This document shows, one piece after another, positions 1 to 13,536 of a stretch of 64,000 bases of DNA. This DNA is from Camarhynchus parvulus (lineage: Eukaryota; Chordata; Aves; Passeriformes; Thraupidae). Location: assembly GCF_901933205.1 (NCBI RefSeq), contig NC_044574.1, positions 6,966,733 through 7,030,732 of the forward strand, written 5' to 3'. The notes beneath the pieces were generated by a model, which worked only from the letters and a program-made list of their open reading frames with translations, had not been told where the DNA came from and did not search any database. A program made the translations under genes and the position numbers. Position 1 is the stretch's first letter, and the number at the start of each line of letters is the position of its first letter.

Positions 1-3000
1 ACTGTGATTCCTATTAATTAGCTCACTGGAATAAATACAGCTGTCAAAGCAAAATAGGGTATTGTGAAATTTCCACACACAATAAATCATTACCCCTTCA
101 AAGGACAAATGTTAGAATTAATAAAATTTTAAAAGTACATGAAGCTGATGTCTCGCACTGAAAAAAGCTTAGATTCTGAGCACTGAATCTAATTTGTGTT
201 TACAGAAAGTATTGCATGAAATAGAACCAAAATTCCATATCAGGATGAAGTTTGCATATAAAATTGCTCTCAACTGAGAATATTAATGTAAAACTGAAGA
301 ATTAGGAGTTAAATTACTGAAAACACAAGATTTTTTTTCTCTTCTGAATGCACAGTATTACATACAATGGTGCATGTGTGATAATATGTGCAAAACCCAA
401 AATCTATTAAAATATCTGCTGTTCCTGTATTTAATTTTATCTCTACCAAATTAAGTGTTAATAGATTGTGGCCTAATTGTAACATGATGTTTAATTTTTC
501 ATCTTAAGCAAAATTTTACTGTGGGGAAGGGGAAAACAGCAAGATGTTTCTCATTTAAGAAGTGCATTTTTGCTGCTGCAGCTGCAGCTTTGCCTTCATT
601 TCATAGTTAGAACTCTCAAAGGGCATAGAAAGAACAGTAATAGCCACTATGGCCCCAAACTTATCACCTCCTAAATACAAATGGAAAATTTAGACAGGAG
701 GAAAATTAAATGTGGTTTCTCTTCTAGTAAAAAATTTTCACTAAAAAAACCCCCAAGAAATCCCAAAACAACACCAAAAAGAACCCCTAACACATTAACT
801 CATATAGTTAGACCAATGTCAGTGAACCAAATTCTAGAAAAAAAGAAAACTACTTTTTTAGTAATTTTGAGAATGTTGAATTTCCTTTTTCCCCTTGTAA
901 CACACTTTTCTCCTTTTCACCAGGAAAAATCTGATAAAGAGCTGCATGAGCAGAAATTCAGCTCCTACAGAGGAAAAAAAAGGATTCTTTTGAACACGTA
1001 CACACGTGTACCAAAAGGTTCCATCAAGATAGTAGAACATCCACAGTATAGTTTATGGAATAATATAAGAATGTTCATTTATTGTGAACTCTCAACTCCT
1101 CACCTTTGCCCTGCTGATGAATCCATTCCTCTTGGGATGAGTAGAACAGTACCAGACTCTCAGAAATCTGCCAAAAGCAGGAGTTCTGTGAGACTGAACA
1201 AAAAGATGATTTCCAAAATGAAAGTAACTGGCCAAAAAAAATCTATAGGGAAGTTTTGAAAAGTAAGGGAAGGGAAGACTGCTGCCTTTCTTTTTCTAAA
1301 TGCAAGATTCATTTCTTAACATTTTTATCTAATTAGAACACATGTAGTAAAATCAATTTTAAAATCCTGGCAAAAAAAATACTACAAACAATAGGGTGGA
1401 GAATGGAAAAGTATGAACAGAGATAAACAGCCTTAATCACAGCTGTTAGCTGTGTATTGGAAAATGCTCAGTGTTACAAGTTTAGTTTATAAATTTGAAT
1501 GGAATAGAATGAAATCATATGTTAAATAATAAATGAAGTACTGAAAAATAAATTCTGAGGACTCTGGAAACAAAAAATTTTAATAGCCTAAATAACGAAA
1601 GGTCAATAAATTTTATTTACATAGAGTAAAATCACATTTTATCCTGCATTAATACATCTTATAATTCCAGGCATTAATATTCTAGAGAAGATACATTTCT
1701 GTTAGTTTTATTATGTTATAGTGTGAAGAAAAGTCCAATGTATTGTCCTTCCAGTACACCCTCAATCAAACAGGGAAGATCTGAATTATGTTCCTAATGT
1801 TTACAAGGCTAAGAAAAGAATGCATACACTAAAATTTATATTTTCTGAAGGATTAAAAGAGATGGCCAATTTTAAAATCCTCCCTTCCAGAACACCTCCC
1901 AGAGGCAGACACATTTCTTCAGGAATTAAACAGAACTATTTTGTATATAATTAAAACTCTGAAATCATTGCTTACTTACCAAATTTGACCTTGGTGCTTA
2001 GTGATAACAAAAGATATAATACCTCCTTTGTTCATCCATTATAAACACGTATCAAATATTGCAAGGGGAGCATCTGGTTTTAAGAGGCACTTACTTTGGA
2101 ATGACAGACTCAGAGATGTAATGTACTAAAGTGATACATTCTGATTTCTATTACTGGCCCTCACAATTATCATCAGTATCTCTATAGTGTGTTTTTCCTA
2201 TTCTGCCAAACAAACCGTATTTCTGTTAATTATATGACTAAATTAGTCATTCCAAACTTAATACCTCCTAAAGCCATCAGCAGATGTTCTTTTATAATCA
2301 TTGATGTCATTCCCTAAATGATTGAAAAGGAGACATTGCTGGAGTGATAGGAGTGAATGGTAACTTTGGTGTTCTTGTCTAACTTTAGCTGTGGAACAGG
2401 GAAGCATCTGGCCTGCCTGGCTCAAATAGGCTCTCTCCACAGACAGTAACGCTTCCAAAAGGAAATTCACCCTCGCTAAAAACACGTGGAGGAAACAGCC
2501 CCATGACACTCCTCCCTCTGTCTCTGCAGGCAGCCCAATCATTTAGCCCAGTCAAAATTGCTACCTTTGAAACTGCAAACTGGTAAAACTGATGCCATCT
2601 TTTAGCTGAATATGGTTACAATCTGCAGGTCAGATTCTCTTCTTCGTTTCAGCTGATCTTGTTTTATGTTTCTATAAGATGAGAAGCCTGCCCAGTCTGG
2701 CAGGAGGAGAGGTGTCTCTGCATGGTGAGTAATTTTTAGCACCTTCCACAAGTGCTCTCCCAGGCAAGTGCCACAGTCACATGAAGCCAGAGATAAATGT
2801 TCTTAGACTGCTGATGCTTATTTTGAAGTCAAAAATAATAGTAGAGTTATCTCACTTATGAGATCAATGTAAGCATTTAATGCAATATTTTTAAAATATG
2901 GAAGACACAAGCAAAGCAGAGAGGCAATGAGAGGAAATGGGATTCACTTGGACTTCCAGCACCATCCTTTGAGAATATAATGTCTTTTCTCCTCCTTGCT

Positions 3001-4753
3001 GCTCCATCAGTCTGTACCACAATTTACTACTGGAGAAAAAAATTACTGTTTTCCCTCTAAATAGCTATCAGCATGTTCTTTCTCTATAAATCCTAGTGAG
3101 ATCCCTGGTGGTGGCATAACAGTTAACAAATACAGAAAGTCATATAGAACAGCTTCATTTCCCCAGCATATTAAAACTATAGTTGTCACCATTTAATGTC
3201 TCTGATATCCTTAACCCCCTACAAGTTGTAGAATTAGCTAAAGCTTTGCCTCCAGGTATCCCATCAGGATGCTCCAATACAGAGATTTACATTCAGTGTA
3301 ACTCTCTAGGAGTAAAATATCTTTTTTGACATACTTAATGCGTCATAATAACTGCAAATTTATTGTATCAAGCATTAACCACTTTCTCCTTCATACATGC
3401 CTGGAGCAAGGAAGAAACATCACTATTACCATAACTATGCTACCCTGGATGAACAAATATGCAGAAGCCTTACTGCAGACTTCAATCACTTGCATTATTT
3501 TTAAATGATATAATTTTAAAATACATTCATTTTAGAGCCATAAATGAGAATGGAGCAGATGGTTAGAGCTTAATTTAGAGTAATTTGTCTATTAAAATAC
3601 ACTGCATTGCCAGTGAGTCTTTGTTATAGCACTAACTCATTACTATGGAGTTGTAATTTATGGGGTAGAGGGAAAGGTATTGGACCTTTAGGAAAAGTTT
3701 ACAATCTTAGAGTATTCACTGGGAGAAGTGAACACAGATAAGCATTTCAATACAAAATTATTAAGAAAAAAATGGGAAAAGCAAAAAAAATAGAATTAAA
3801 ATTTGCAGTCCTTTCAGAACTCCCAGTGTTCCTACACAGAAAGGTTATTCACATGCACAAATAAAAGGACCTTCTTTATTTAATTTTAATAATGGATTTC
3901 TTAATTTGCACTGACTTTTAACTGTTGAAAAATGTAGAAGCTTACAGCTTCACATTAGAGCAGTAAAGACTTTTATAAATAACTTTTTAGAAATATTTTG
4001 AATAAGCAAGTTATGCATATTGAAATTCATTACTGTATTGTTCTCTGCATTAAAAACATATTTTAAAGCTTTTTCATCTTAATACAAAAGCCCAATAAGG
4101 CTGTTAATGTGTTCAGTCTGTATTAGAATTAATTTTATGTTCATTATCTATCTGTAGGGGAAATGAATGAGCAACAGGGAGGCAAAAAGCACACATGGGA
4201 TATAACAATTTAGGTTAATCAAAGCTAAAGGTAATGTGAAGAACTTTAAAGGGACATAAAATATAAAAAGCATAAGTTTCTCCCACAGAAAATTCACTGC
4301 TGTTATAGTCAAACTGGAATTAGGTGAAATAAATCTTTTGGGTTTTCATATACCTTCCCCATGTCTAAATTATTTTTTTCATTTCAGAAAGGAAATGTTT
4401 CTGTAATTTTGAGTAGCAAAATCTTTTCCTTCATACTTAGAAGTTGCTCAAAAGGTGGTGATTAAACATAGCTATTTCACAAATGAAATTATGTAGAAAA
4501 CAATACTAAATCTCTTACAAAGCTTGTATTGCATATACACATTCATAAAAATAGATATGTGTGTAAACTTACATATATTTATAGCTTCTTATATGGATAT
4601 GTAGTGCTCATATCTGGTTGCAATGAGAGAAAACTGACAATGAATAATACATTAAAAACTGCAGTACATTGTAACTCGTACAATTATTTAATTGTGACAA
4701 AATGTTAGAATAATTTATTAGGGGTGGTGCTAGGTTGAAAAGTTCACATTGTG
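1..4753. other. Unique AT-rich DNA, no confident gene
   Basis: This stretch is AT-rich single-copy-looking DNA with many A and T runs and very few CpGs. The one open frame of note is listed separately at 681-1259. I see no CR1, LTR or tandem array until the CR1 tail beginning at 4754. A slightly more GC-rich patch at about 2390-2560 has no open frame of interest. The stretch is most likely intergenic or intronic. Confidence 0.6.
681..1259 (+). other. Unrecognised 192-codon ORF; possible terminal exon from 924
   Basis: An ATG-initiated frame of 192 codons runs to a TGA at 1257-1259 and is the longest open frame in the window. The N-terminal part is low-complexity and rich in Lys, Pro and Thr, from A-rich codons. 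Just upstream of 924 is a long pyrimidine-rich tract ending in CACCAG, a good splice acceptor. The frame from 924 to the stop (about 111 codons) is more mixed in composition, with an acidic/basic start and a Ser/Lys-rich basic tail. AATAAA motifs lie downstream at about 1547 and 1605, as in a 3' terminal exon. I recognise no domain, signal peptide or membrane segment. A chance open frame in AT-rich DNA remains the default explanation. If it is real, the acceptor favours translation from an upstream exon over the ATG at 681. Confidence 0.15.
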
Positions 4754-4850
4754 GAATCACAGAATGGTTTGGGTTGGAAGGAACCTTAAAGATCAGCTGG
4801 TTCCAACCCCTGCCATGGGCAGGGACACCTTCCACTAGACCGGGTTGCTC
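4754..4850 (-). mobile_element. CR1 LINE 3'-end fragment
   Basis: Read on the minus strand, this ends in the CR1 signature: a GGGACACC-like block with the TGCCCATGGCAGG core, then CTTTAAGGTTCCTTCCAACCC, then AAACCATTCTGTGATTC. CR1 elements are usually 5'-truncated and end in short ATTCTGTG-type repeats instead of poly(A), and this copy fits that. Only about 100 bp survive, so it is a dead-on-arrival insertion with no coding content. The plus-strand start at GAATCACAG is the 3' terminus of the element. The 5' edge at about 4850 is where similarity to the family stops and is approximate. Confidence 0.9.
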
Positions 4851-7800
4851 CATGCGAATTTATTTTATCAAGAATTGTCTGCCATATATGACTGTGGCAA
4901 GGAGGAAAGAGAATTTTAGGATAGAAGAGTTCAGTTAAGTGAACTCTTTCCACAAACCAATAATACACCCATATCCAAAGGCAATTGGATATGAGAAATA
5001 CCCTCATATCCAAAGGCAATTTCTGATTGCGATATTTTAGAACAAGGCTACTAAAAAAGAGCTGCTCTGCAATATCTAATTTTCTAGCTTAATATGAATG
5101 TGTTCTATTTGATATAAAAGTATTCTGCTCTCCAAGTTGACTGTATAATAAATTAAAGCTTTGCTGAATTTAGAAGATCACACATAAATATTATTAGCAT
5201 AAAATGGAAAAAAGTGAAAGGCAAATCCATTCTACAAGGTTGCAAGTTTATTTTAAAACAAAACGCTAGCTAAATTTCATATAATGGAAGTTTCAGTTGG
5301 TGACGAGAGCCTCATCTCCTGGATTGCTTGAAACTAGAAAAGGGAAGGAACAAGATAACATTGTATGGTTTCCTCTTTTCAAATTACTCTGATGCTTGCC
5401 AAATCTGTATCTTCTCAAGCCTGCTCCAAAAACATGAATGTGTCTAATATCTCCCATAGCTTCTATCTAATTTATACAGTACATTTTATAAATTAGTGGA
5501 TAAGTTTTTATCTTTTTGTCAAATATCCAAGCAATTACTGAAGTGCAAGGCATGGGTAATGACATTTGGTACTACAGTAAGAGAAACAATTTGCAAAATT
5601 TTATATGTAGTAAGATCTTTAATTTTTAAGTAGAAATGAGCAAAGAAAAACAAACAAACCCCAAACAGCAGAACATGATGAGCTAGGAAACAGTCTCTTC
5701 ATGGTATGCATAAACTATTTTAATATGATAGTGTATTTTTGAAAGTGCGTAAAAATCAAGAGAGTCAGAAATCTAGTCATATATCCTAGCATAATAATTT
5801 TAGACTTAGGATCAAAATCACCAAAAGCATTCCTTCCACTTTGATTTTCTAGAAAAGCAGACTTTGTTTCAATTTCTTTTAAATTCGATATATAAAACAA
5901 AGTCTCTCACAGCTCAGTTCTGATTCTATCTACCGACTACAAAGGAAACTAAGGGGTAACCAGCTGAGACTTAAATATCTGACTTCTGGGTTTCTGAAGT
6001 TCTCCAAAAACAGTTCTACCCTGACAGTTTTAAAACTGTGATTGTGTTATATGTCTTCCTTGCAGCATAAATAAATGCAAGCTTTCAATGTCCCATTTTA
6101 TAATGGCATGAGCTCCAATGCAAGCTATTCTGCTCTACCAGGAAACTGTGGTACTCATCTGGTCCTGCAGCTGGCACACACAGGGCTTGGAGCTTCTGCA
6201 CGGTGACATATTTGGGAGTTCCATGCTTACCTGGAAAACAGCAACTTCCACCATAAATTCAAAGATTTGAACTTCACTGAGCTTGGCTACAAGCTACTGG
6301 ATAGACCTTATGTAGACCTTTATGTAGACCTTTTTATATTATATATATATATGTAGAAACATTCTGGTAACACATAAGTAACGTTTTCAAGCAGTAATCA
6401 TGCAATAAACTGAAGATTTCCAGCTGCATGAGATCGCTCTACATCAAAGAACATGTTGCATTTTTGTCAAATATCACTTACTCAGTTTCAATAAAGCATA
6501 TTCAACTATATTTTTGGAGCCTGTGCTTTTCCAAATTTGAGATAATTTCCTAGATGGTGGTTCTGTATAAACAGAAAAATAAGCAACATGAAGTGTACTA
6601 GATTATTTTCAGAAAACCAAAAATATTGTCAATACTGTTCAATACATTTCATGAAAAATACATTATGTGAAACAAGCCTGATATAATTCTATAACAGGAC
6701 TAATTCAAGTCAAAAATTGAACTGTGCTTCGTTCAAACTCATTATACACCTGTGTTCAATTAATGCCTTCAAGTCACACTGAGAGCCTCTGATGAGAAAT
6801 GCTGGATTCTGTAAGAGCAAAAATACTTTGATGGCATCTCAAAATTTGCAGAATTCCCAAAAGAAAACTGTAATCCTCTGGCAGCTGGCAAGATGTTGTT
6901 GATTTATTACATTGCCTGCAATGAAAGCCTTGGCAGTGTGGCTTCAGGGAGGGTTGAAAGGAGGGTTTTGGTCGTTCCAGTACTGAATCCAACCCCTGAA
7001 ATCCAGTCCCCCTGGGGCTGTATGGATCAGGCTGCATGCCCAGGATCCCCACTTTTCCAGGGTCTGCTCTGGATAGGGTGAACTTAAAATCAAACAGTAG
7101 CTTCAGGATGAACAATGAAAGGGTTAAAACCAGTCCTTAATGAAAAAAATAGCGATGATGTGAATGGGCATAAAAACCAAAGCTATTTGTTTACCTATTG
7201 AACATTCCTCCCCTAAACTCCTAGTGTCCTATGTATTCCTGCTTTCCAAAGGTATCTAGAAACAAATCCAAGTACAGACAGATTCTGAACAATGCAAATG
7301 GAAATTCCCTCCTCCCTGGAAGATTCAGTTTTGCAGGACTATTAATTGTGGAGTGGTCAGCACCCCTTCAACGGGCATTGAAAAGTCAGGGCTTCATTTG
7401 ATTCCAGGCTTGAAGGAAACCATAAATAAATGCTCTGTTCTTTTCTCTAAAGAGTAACAACACTCTAAACAGTGACTAATATAGAATTGCACCACAGATT
7501 TTTTCTGAAAGCAGTAACATTTTTTATAAGTTTAATAGAAATTCATTATTCTGTATCTTACTGGTAAAAATGATGGCTCCAGATGATTAAATGAAGTCTG
7601 CATAAATATTTAGAAAGGTTTTATAAAATGAAACCTTTCACCTAGCCAAATCAGAGGCATTTTTGCTTATTGGTTTGAAGAACAACTATAGAGTAAGATT
7701 TATTTCAGAAATCTCTTAGAAAAATGATCAGGGTAATGTTTCATGGAAAAAAATTAAATATAAGACCAGTAAAGCATTTATTTGCTCAGCTATTACTTTC

Positions 7801-9335
7801 CAACTGCCAAGATATTTCAAAGCTACATTTTTCTTATCAATCTACTCCACAGTTTATATCTTAAAACATTCAGCTTCGAAATCCTTTACAGACACAGGTA
7901 TTAAGATTCACAGAAGCCCAGAACTGTAACAAGTGGGGGAATATTTGTTTGGTCTACAGCCAAAATTAGCATCTAGTCCTCTGATTTTAGTTATGTGATG
8001 ATGGGTGCCAGGGTGCAGCAGGGCCAGTCACTCCTTTGGGGTGAGCACTGGGAGCAGGGAAGAGTCCCCATGGGGAGAGGAGTCCTGAGCCCTTGGATGG
8101 GGCATGGGTGAGGTCCCAGGTCCTAAGTTCCAAGAGACTGCTGAGGACCATTAACTCCTACTGTTGTCCTCAGGGTCCTGGTAATGTGGAATAATTTTAA
8201 AAATTAATTAAGTGGTAGAAAAACTGAAAAAGCAAAATTCATTTAGAAAAAGGAAGACTTCAAGCATTGAAAGTCACTGGAATAGAAACTTTTCTTTGTC
8301 CTTGAAAATATTTGCTATTCTTTTTCCTAACCAGGGTTCCAACTTTATGTCTGAAACACAAGACTGCCACTCAAAACTTTGAGCAGGGCACCAAAAGTAT
8401 TTTTAGCACAAATCTCTCCAAATAGAGCCTTTTGTTCTCTGTGTACTCAAAAATTGGTATAGCCCATTAATTAACTTATTTAGATTGCATAGAATAAGAT
8501 CTTATGCTCTGGGATTTTTAAGTAATGTCTCAGTCACTTGAAATGAGACTCAGCACTATTGACTACATCCAGTGACCTGAAAATGCATTTTCCCCCCAGC
8601 TTTTGCTAAAGTCTTCAAACATCAATCCACAAAATTTTTATGACAATTGATATTTGTCTGTAATGTGCATCACTCTAAACATTTTACAATGCCCCGTATC
8701 AGCCCTGAAGAGCACAGATAATTGAGAAAGCCAGCATGAAAAGTACATACACCCTCAAAATACTTCATATCTTCAATTGTCAGCACCTGGTGCACAACAC
8801 ATACAAATTACTATGAGAGGTTATGTTAATGATCTCTGTTAAAAGCAACAATAAAATTTGATTTATGTATTCAATATTGGACATATAATTTTAAAAAATT
8901 AAATTTTATAATTATATTTTGAGGAAATTCATGGGAATGGCAACACAGTTTGAAAGTCTTAACCCATTTCCCTGGAGAAGTGCTGCAGTCACACTTTGCT
9001 CCCCTCAATAGAAAGTTTGTGGGTAGATAACTAACTTTTAAATGCTCTAGAGAAGAAAAGAAATGACAGTGGGTCTTCCTCTTCTGCATAGACTATAAGA
9101 ATATCACTAAGATCCTGGCATCACAACACTATAAAATTTGGGGGTTGTTCAAGTGTCATAAAATTCTTAGCAACACTTCTTAGCAGCTTTTGAGCATGCA
9201 ATTTGGTACTTTCAGATCTGTGCTGGCTGGCTAAGTTATAACTAGAAGGAAGAACTTAGTAAGGGGAAATAATTTAAATTAAGAAACTTGAAAATGCCAT
9301 CACCGTAAAATTCAGGTACCTTTTTTTGTTAGGTT
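4851..9335. other. Unique AT-rich DNA, no gene seen
   Basis: There is no supportable gene or known repeat here. At 4970-5021 there is a small cluster of direct and inverted duplications (see findings). At 6301-6352 a TATGTAGACCTT-like unit is repeated imperfectly and runs into a short TATATA tract. Two more GC-rich patches, about 6930-7080 and 7998-8180, carry no recognisable family. The only frame spanning the first (6774-7115 minus, 113 codons) has no domain I recognise. Confidence 0.6.
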
Positions 9336-9399
9336 GTTTGGTTTGGTTTGGTTTGGTTTGGTTTGGTTTGGTTTGGTTTGGTTTGGTTTGGTTTGGTTT
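9336..9399 (+). repeat. (GTTTG)n microsatellite
   Basis: Twelve uninterrupted copies of the pentamer GTTTG are followed by a partial GTTT, then a T run and unique sequence. On the other strand this is (CAAAC)n. The perfect array suggests recent slippage and likely length polymorphism. Pentanucleotide arrays of this kind can grow from A-rich retroelement tails, but no recognisable element adjoins this one. Confidence 0.97.
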
Positions 9400-12150
9400 T
9401 TTCCCTGGCATTCCCTTAGACATCTCTGTGCTTTAATGGAATTCCAGCTGCCAAGTTTGTGCTGAAGTGCTCAGAATTTAAGAGAGCTGAGATGTCTCTG
9501 TACCTACCTTATATCTTTGGTGTGGTGGCATTGACAACCTAAGCATTTTCTGAATTATTTTTGCTGTCAGGCAGCCCTGACAACATACAAAACATAGACA
9601 AAATTTGGCAAGCCTCTGGAGGGCAGAGTATTATTTCTTTGAAGTGTTCTTCCTGACACCTGGAAGCACCAGTGCTCCAGATGCATCTGATGGAGCATCT
9701 GACACCTTGCTACTGGTCCTCTCTAAGACAAATTTATTGCTTGGATGAAAAAAACCCCACCAGTTTCTTAGTTCCCCCAAATGCAATGTTGAAGACATGC
9801 ACTTTATCAGGCTCTGAGTGAGAAATGCTGCTGAATTGTTTCTTTGACCACAGTTTGCTGTGTGAACAGTAAATATTACACAGTATTAGAGAAGATGTGG
9901 TGAGCAGGATGGGAAATGACCTGTTTGTCTTATCCCACCTAAACACACTGGATCAGAAAGAGGTCACCGAAAGGAGAAGCAGATTTCTAAGTACTTGTAG
10001 AAAAATGATCACACTGAGCCTGAAGAATACTCTGGAATGAAGGTAGAAGGAGACACAGGGAACTGGGAGGTTGTAGCCTGGAAGACTAAGAGGAACAGGA
10101 GGATCTTCCTGCAATTGTGAGCAGACCCCAGACTGCTCAGAAGTAGTGAAAGATTTTCCTAGAAACATAACTAACTTTGACTGGAGCATATGGCATTTAA
10201 CCCATCTTAGTCACACTTTTGGGCACCCTGTGTTCCCTGAGGAGGCTGTGCAGGATAAATAATCGTCACTACTAGAAACCTCATGAATCATCGGGAACAT
10301 AATTGAATGCATCATTACCAAAGGAAAAAGAGTGAAAAATTTCCTGTTGTGCTTTAGATTCTTTTTCAGAAACATCAATACAAAAGAGAGAAAAATAGTA
10401 CAGACTGCCTACATTTGTATCAAAAGAACAAAGTACCCAAAACCTCTAAATATCTTGAGCTGCAAGGTATATTATTCTGCACATAACCATTTAAGAGTGA
10501 CTGAGTGCCCAACACTCCTGAAGGTACTGCTTTTCAGATGAGCCAAAAATTGTCTCGGTACATAGACAGAGTTGGAAGAGAGAAATGTTGGCACTGGAAA
10601 TAGAGGCTTGCAAAAAGTAATAAGGATATGAGCAAAGTATTCCACAGAAGAAAATGTCATTGGTGAAAATGCAAGAGGAAGAAGAACTGGTTAGGTAGCA
10701 GCTTCTCAGAAATAAGCTGAGTTATTACAAACCACAAAGCATACTGGAATCAATGATACACAATCACAAAAAATAGCAATCATTTGTTAGAACATATGTA
10801 GAGTCATAAAAGATTATCTCCCATGCCTCAGCGCTCTGAGAAGTCCTCACTTGGTGTACTCCATCCCATCCCAGATTTACTTCGTTCAAGAAAGCTACAG
10901 ATTAGACTGCGTATCTTGATGCCACATTACTTCTGATTGCTGACAGAGCTGTCTAGCCTTTGTTTGACTGGACACAGAGCAACACTGACATGTTTTTAGA
11001 AAATCAGTGCCCAACACCAAAGAAAGCACAGCTAATATACTACATGTGTGAATTGTCTTCTAACCATGATTATCTCTAATTGATTACAAGGAACAGAAAT
11101 TCTACATAATGTTTTCCTTTATATCCTCCTGCAGTTCTTGACTTGTAAGATAGCTGATGTTCAGCTCATTAAAATTTTCATCCTGCAGAGGAGAACAGCT
11201 CATTGCCATTTGCTCCTCTCATAAAATCAGTAATTTTTCCTCTGTACCTTGCAATACTAACAGCTCATGAATAGCATCCAAATTTACACTAACCTTGCCA
11301 AAAAATTATTCATGAAAAGATCATCATAACAACTGATCCAATTCAAGTATTTCTAAACCTCTTTGCTTTGCTAGGGCTGAAGGTCAAGAAACAAACACTC
11401 AAGCACACTAGAAGTCTGGGCAGAAGAACATTGAGGAACTGAAGGTCAGCAAGTGCTTATCCCCTGTGAGACTTAATCCAAAGAGCCACAAGTCTCTCTA
11501 TTCAGATTCAATTCCATCTTTCTTGAATTCTTATAATCAAGCTCAAGCCTATCTTTTTTACATCCCCAGATACACTGTTCTTGCCCATTGGCAAATTTCA
11601 GACATTATCTCAGCTTTTCAGATGACATTTCCATGGATTATTATGCTGCAAAGCTGTCAACTTCTAGTGTTCATGGTCTCTCACGTGGATATTGTCCAAC
11701 AGTTAATCTCTTCTTACAACCTCTGAGGAATTGGAAATATCAATAGAATATCCTGGAGCAGGTTCTGGAAAATTTCTCAAGTCTTTGAAAATATGGCTTA
11801 CCAAAAAAAAACCAAAACAAAAAACAAACAAATCTCCCTGGCCCCCTCAGCTGTTTCTCCTGCTAGAATAAAGATAGATAATTATTTCTGCAAAAGGAGG
11901 TGGAAAAAAACCATCTGACTTAATTTATGGGCCATGGGCTGATAAATATCACATAAAGACTAATGATTGAAAACCTAAACAGAAATTTTTATTACAACAG
12001 GGTTACAACTCTAGCTATTAATCCAGTAAAATTAAGGTTGACTTCCAGCTGCCTCCTGCAGACTAAGACCTCTTGATGTGTATCAAGGCTTCTTATGGTT
12101 TCTTTTACTGCCTTTTAAATATTGATTTTTTTTGTTGCTGGTTTTGATAG

Positions 12151-12313
12151 GCTGTTGGGACTACAAGTTACTGGAATGCGGATGGTGCGAACCACATTGA
12201 CACTGCATGGACTTTGCCATCACAATCCTTCCAACCTGATGATCCTCAAAGGGTTTCGTGTCAGTGGTGAAATTAGTGGGACTCACCCCAATTATTCACG
12301 TCCTCAGTCTCTG
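12151..12313 (+). other. Candidate cryptic exon (unassigned)
   Basis: The segment is preceded by a T-rich tract ending in TTTTGATAG, a plausible splice acceptor, and is followed by CTG then GTGAGAAC, a plausible donor. One frame stays open across the whole segment and beyond it to the stop at 12539-12541 (opening at a TTG at 12122). It holds about four CpGs in 163 bp (for example at GCGGATGGTGCGAAC), against near absence of CpG in the flanks. The predicted residues contain no motif I recognise. It could be a noncoding RNA exon, a fragment of an unrecognised retroelement or chance. Confidence 0.15.
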
Positions 12314-13509
12314 GTGAGAACACAGTTGTTCTTAATAGACATTAACTTTTACATTTCTCCTGCAAAATCCAAATGGTATCCAAGACTCTTCTCTTTTAAG
12401 GCCCTCTGGATGGTCGCCACTACTCTGCTGTGGTTTTCAGCCTTGCAGAGACATTACAGAGCGTTGATAACATTATCTCATGATCCACTGCTCTCCATGT
12501 CCTGGAAATTTTGCCATATGCTATATTTCCACCAGAAGTGAATTTTTCTGAGTAACTTTCAATCTTACCTCACAGCACAGAAGATTCCAAAGCATATCTG
12601 GTAGCCATTCAGGCATACTTTAGTAGTGGTTTTTTATAGCCATTTTCTAATGACTCTGAGATAGGATTGTAACTCAAATTATTCAATAATTCCAGGTGCA
12701 TTTTCTAAGTATATTAGGTATCTACTAGCAATAACTTTGGCCTCCTAGTTTTAGGTGAATATTTTTCTAATGTGCCCTTGAAAGTCACACCTTTGATCTA
12801 AAAATTTTGCAGGATAGTAGCATTTTAGTCATGATACTGGTTTCTGTTTTTTCTTTAAAAATTTGGGGGTTGAGCACTTGACTATTTTGTTCTCACCAAA
12901 TAGTGAAAACTTTTTGTTCTCACCAGTTCTAGGCAGCTGTGCTGAAAATTTCAAGGGTTGAAATGATGCCTCTATTGTAGACAGCTACATCCATCTCTCT
13001 TAGGTACAACACTGAAGACATTCTGTGTTCTTGTAGGTTTGTAAACTGTGAGGAAATATTTCCAGCTTCATCTTGCCTATAAGTGTGCCCTTTCCTTGGT
13101 TTCCTTCTCTGTTGGTTCATGGGCTTCTCACCAGGAGTCTACTTTTGTCCACTGGCTCCTGAGTTAATTGTCAATCAGCAACACTTGGCCTCACTTCTTC
13201 AGTCTAATGTTGCTGTTTACTTGGTATTAAATTATACCTGGCTCCCTAAACCAGTAGCAATTGAATTTACTTACTGGTCTAACAGCAGAGCTGCAATCGT
13301 AGAAATGGAATCCTTCTGCAAAACTTCATCCTCGGCATCTCCTCGTCTTCTAAAGTTACACTGGAGTTCTCCTTCCCTTTACTAGACATCTTTGCAGCCT
13401 TGTTGATTGTTACTTCTTCCCTCTTGAGATAGCATAACTTTAGAGGATAAAATTATTCTCTTTTCTACACACTGTGCTTTATTTTCTAAAAGTAGGCAGT
13501 TTTTCTTTT

Positions 13510-13536
13510 TGCACATTATTTTCCACATAATGTGCA
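13510..13536. repeat. Perfect inverted repeat, 10-bp stem
   Basis: The arm TGCACATTAT (13510-13519) is matched exactly by its reverse complement at 13527-13536, with a 7-base loop. The stem is too short for a microRNA precursor, and no transposon ends or target duplication are visible. Confidence 0.8.
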
